A stretch of DNA of 33,823 bases from Chitinophagaceae bacterium. Its GTDB lineage: Bacteria > Bacteroidota > Bacteroidia > Chitinophagales > Chitinophagaceae. The stretch covers positions 1 to 33,823 of the forward strand of contig CANCRC010000006.1 in assembly GCA_947380435.1 (NCBI GenBank), in the 5' to 3' direction. Below are positions 32,932 through 33,823 of this stretch, in pieces. A program made the translations under genes and the position numbers. The notes beneath the pieces are model-generated. The model made no database searches and was not told the DNA's origin. It saw only the letters and a list, made by a program, of their open reading frames with translations. Position 1 is the stretch's first letter. The number at the start of each line of letters is the position of its first letter.

Positions 32932-33606
32932 ATGTCCTTATCCTTAGCACAATTTCTTGAAATCATCGAAGATGAATCTACCTTAATTATTGATGCAAGA
33001 CCGATTGCACAATTTATGGAAGGTTATATTCCTAATGCAATACATATTACACCTGCTACTGCAAAATATGCCATTGCCATGGACATCATTAGAAAGAATA
33101 GCCCTCTTGTTTTTATTTTGGAAGAAGATATTGCAGCAGAAACAATGGCCTATTTTACGAAGGCCGAGTTTACAGGCATTAAAGGTTATTTAAAAGGAGG
33201 CTTTACCACTTGGGCCAGTTCAGGTAAAAGATATGATTTAGTCATTGACGTAGAAGTGGACGAGCTAGCCATGGACATTCCATTTGATGAATTTTTAATG
33301 GTATTAGATTGTAGAACAGAGGCCGATTTTGATAAAAGCCATATTAAAAATTCAGTCTCTTTACCCTTAGCAGATATGGGCGACCCAGGATCTATGTCTG
33401 AATTAGACGAGCATTTTAATATTTATATTCTTACGGAGAATGGCGACAATAGTACATTAGCTGCAAGTCTTTTAAAAAAACAAGGCATACATAATATAAG
33501 AGTGGTTCTAGGTGGCTGGGAGGCTGTACAAACTTTAAAAGAGAAATTTAATTTTGAAATAACTAAAACAAAGCCTCCAAGTGATGACGATATTTTACTC
33601 AACTAA
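32932..33606 (+). CDS. Tandem rhodanese-like protein lacking both catalytic cysteines
   Basis: A 224-residue protein with two rhodanese folds: domain 1 about 1-95 (IIDARPIAQFMEGYIPNAIHI, then GYLKGGFTTW) and domain 2 about 105-215 (VLDCRTEADFDKSHIKNSVS, then VVLGGWEAV). In an active rhodanese a Cys heads the loop after the central strand. In domain 2 that place reads YILTENGDNS, with Thr168 where Cys is expected; in domain 1 it reads FILEEDIAAE. The only Cys is C127, in the DCR of the first strand. It resembles the double rhodanese tail of MBL-rhodanese proteins but without the MBL part. ATG 32932 is preferred over the in-frame TTG 32923. Probably a binding or signalling protein. Confidence 0.9.
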   Translation: MSLSLAQFLEIIEDESTLIIDARPIAQFMEGYIPNAIHITPATAKYAIAMDIIRKNSPLVFILEEDIAAETMAYFTKAEFTGIKGYLKGGFTTWASSGKRYDLVIDVEVDELAMDIPFDEFLMVLDCRTEADFDKSHIKNSVSLPLADMGDPGSMSELDEHFNIYILTENGDNSTLAASLLKKQGIHNIRVVLGGWEAVQTLKEKFNFEITKTKPPSDDDILLN

Positions 33607-33620
33607 TTGAAATTTAGCCC

Positions 33621-33655
33621 TTAGCTAATTAAAGTTTACTCAGTGAACTAGCTAA
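33621..33655 (+). terminator. Imperfect inverted repeat between convergent genes
   Basis: TTAGCTA (33621-33627) pairs with TAGCTAA (33649-33655); inside it GTTTACT-C-AGTGAAC (33634-33648) forms a second near-perfect dyad. There is no long T run. It lies between the rhodanese gene and a convergent gene and may be a bidirectional terminator. Confidence 0.35.
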
Positions 33656-33670
33656 AGTAATTAAAGTAAG

Positions 33671-33823
33671 CTAATGCACTACTAATTTTTCATGCTTCTT
33701 CGCATCGTATTCATATCTCCATCTTCTATGACTCCATAAATAATTAGCAGGTCTTGCTTTAATTTTCTCCTCCAATATTTTTACATATAAAGCAGTTAGT
33801 TGTCCGTCTTTAAAATAATTAGG
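33671..33823 (-). CDS. LpxL/HtrB-type lipid A acyltransferase, C-terminal end (partial)
   Basis: Only the last 50 codons are in the window; the gene continues past the right edge. Reading the minus strand gives PNYFKDGQLTALYVKILEEK, then IKARPANYLWSHRRWRYEYD and KKHEKLVVH before the stop (33671-33673). The YLWSHRRW motif preceded by a LEEKIKARP helix is the hallmark of the C-terminus of LpxL/HtrB-family acyltransferases, which add secondary acyl chains to lipid A at the inner membrane. Too little is seen to name the member. It converges with the rhodanese gene, 64 bases apart. Confidence 0.85.
   Translation of the reverse strand, partial: PNYFKDGQLTALYVKILEEKIKARPANYLWSHRRWRYEYDAKKHEKLVVH

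Overview
This window looks like a chromosomal core region of a low-GC member of the Bacteroidota, most likely Chitinophagaceae or a near relative. The evidence is a PorZ-like type IX secretion component with a C-terminal sorting domain, a Bacteroidota-type PEP carboxylase, a DUF5606 protein, an isolated TonB-plug-like module, a GH3/beta-lactamase fusion, and repeated TAnnTTTG (-7) promoter boxes in front of genes. No rRNA, tRNA, CRISPR array, insertion sequence, integrase or phage gene was seen. No gap between genes exceeds 300 bases.

Layout. 1-5439 is the elongasome operon mreB(partial)-mreC-mreD-PBP2-rodA, with overlapping or near-abutting genes. 5444-8886 holds an MBL-fold hydrolase and PEP carboxylase, each with its own -7 box very close to the ATG. 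8895-11202 has an AlkA-type glycosylase (-), an NTF2-like secreted protein (+), a small membrane protein (-) and an M23 peptidase (-). The peptidase is divergent from alaS (11327-14014). 14047-18121 carries a plug/PDZ protein, gatB and a TlpA-like lipoprotein. 18125-23868 is a four-gene minus-strand block, read as DegT aminotransferase (KdnA-like) > rpoN > membrane protein > MMPL/RND transporter. 23964-24570 is a DUF5606 gene followed by a small tandem-repeat/hairpin patch and a terminator. 24630-29691 is a GH3-beta-lactamase fusion overlapping porZ. 29693-32399 holds a secreted hypothetical protein (-), an aldose-1-epimerase-like protein, RidA (-) and TsaB. 32557-33606 is an ArsR regulator plus a tandem rhodanese-like protein. 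The window ends inside an LpxL/HtrB-type acyltransferase (-), of which only the C-terminal end is present.

Much of the content concerns the cell envelope: MreBCD/PBP2/RodA build lateral wall, M23 and GH3-lactamase proteins remodel or recycle it, PorZ belongs to the T9SS cell-surface attachment step, and the KdnA-like and LpxL-like enzymes would act on lipopolysaccharide. The rest is housekeeping: alaS, gatB and tsaB in translation, ppc in anaplerosis, rpoN in transcription.

I found no obvious new multi-gene defence or mobile system. The items most worth checking are: (1) a frame-shifting, divergent 68-nt duplication at the 3' end of mreB; (2) an ArsR/tandem-rhodanese pair in which the regulator has no cysteine and neither rhodanese domain has the catalytic cysteine; (3) apparently leaderless promoters; (4) a duplicated CDS-end/hairpin repeat after the DUF5606 gene; (5) the plug-PDZ fusion; and (6) an isolated KdnA-like aminotransferase upstream of rpoN.
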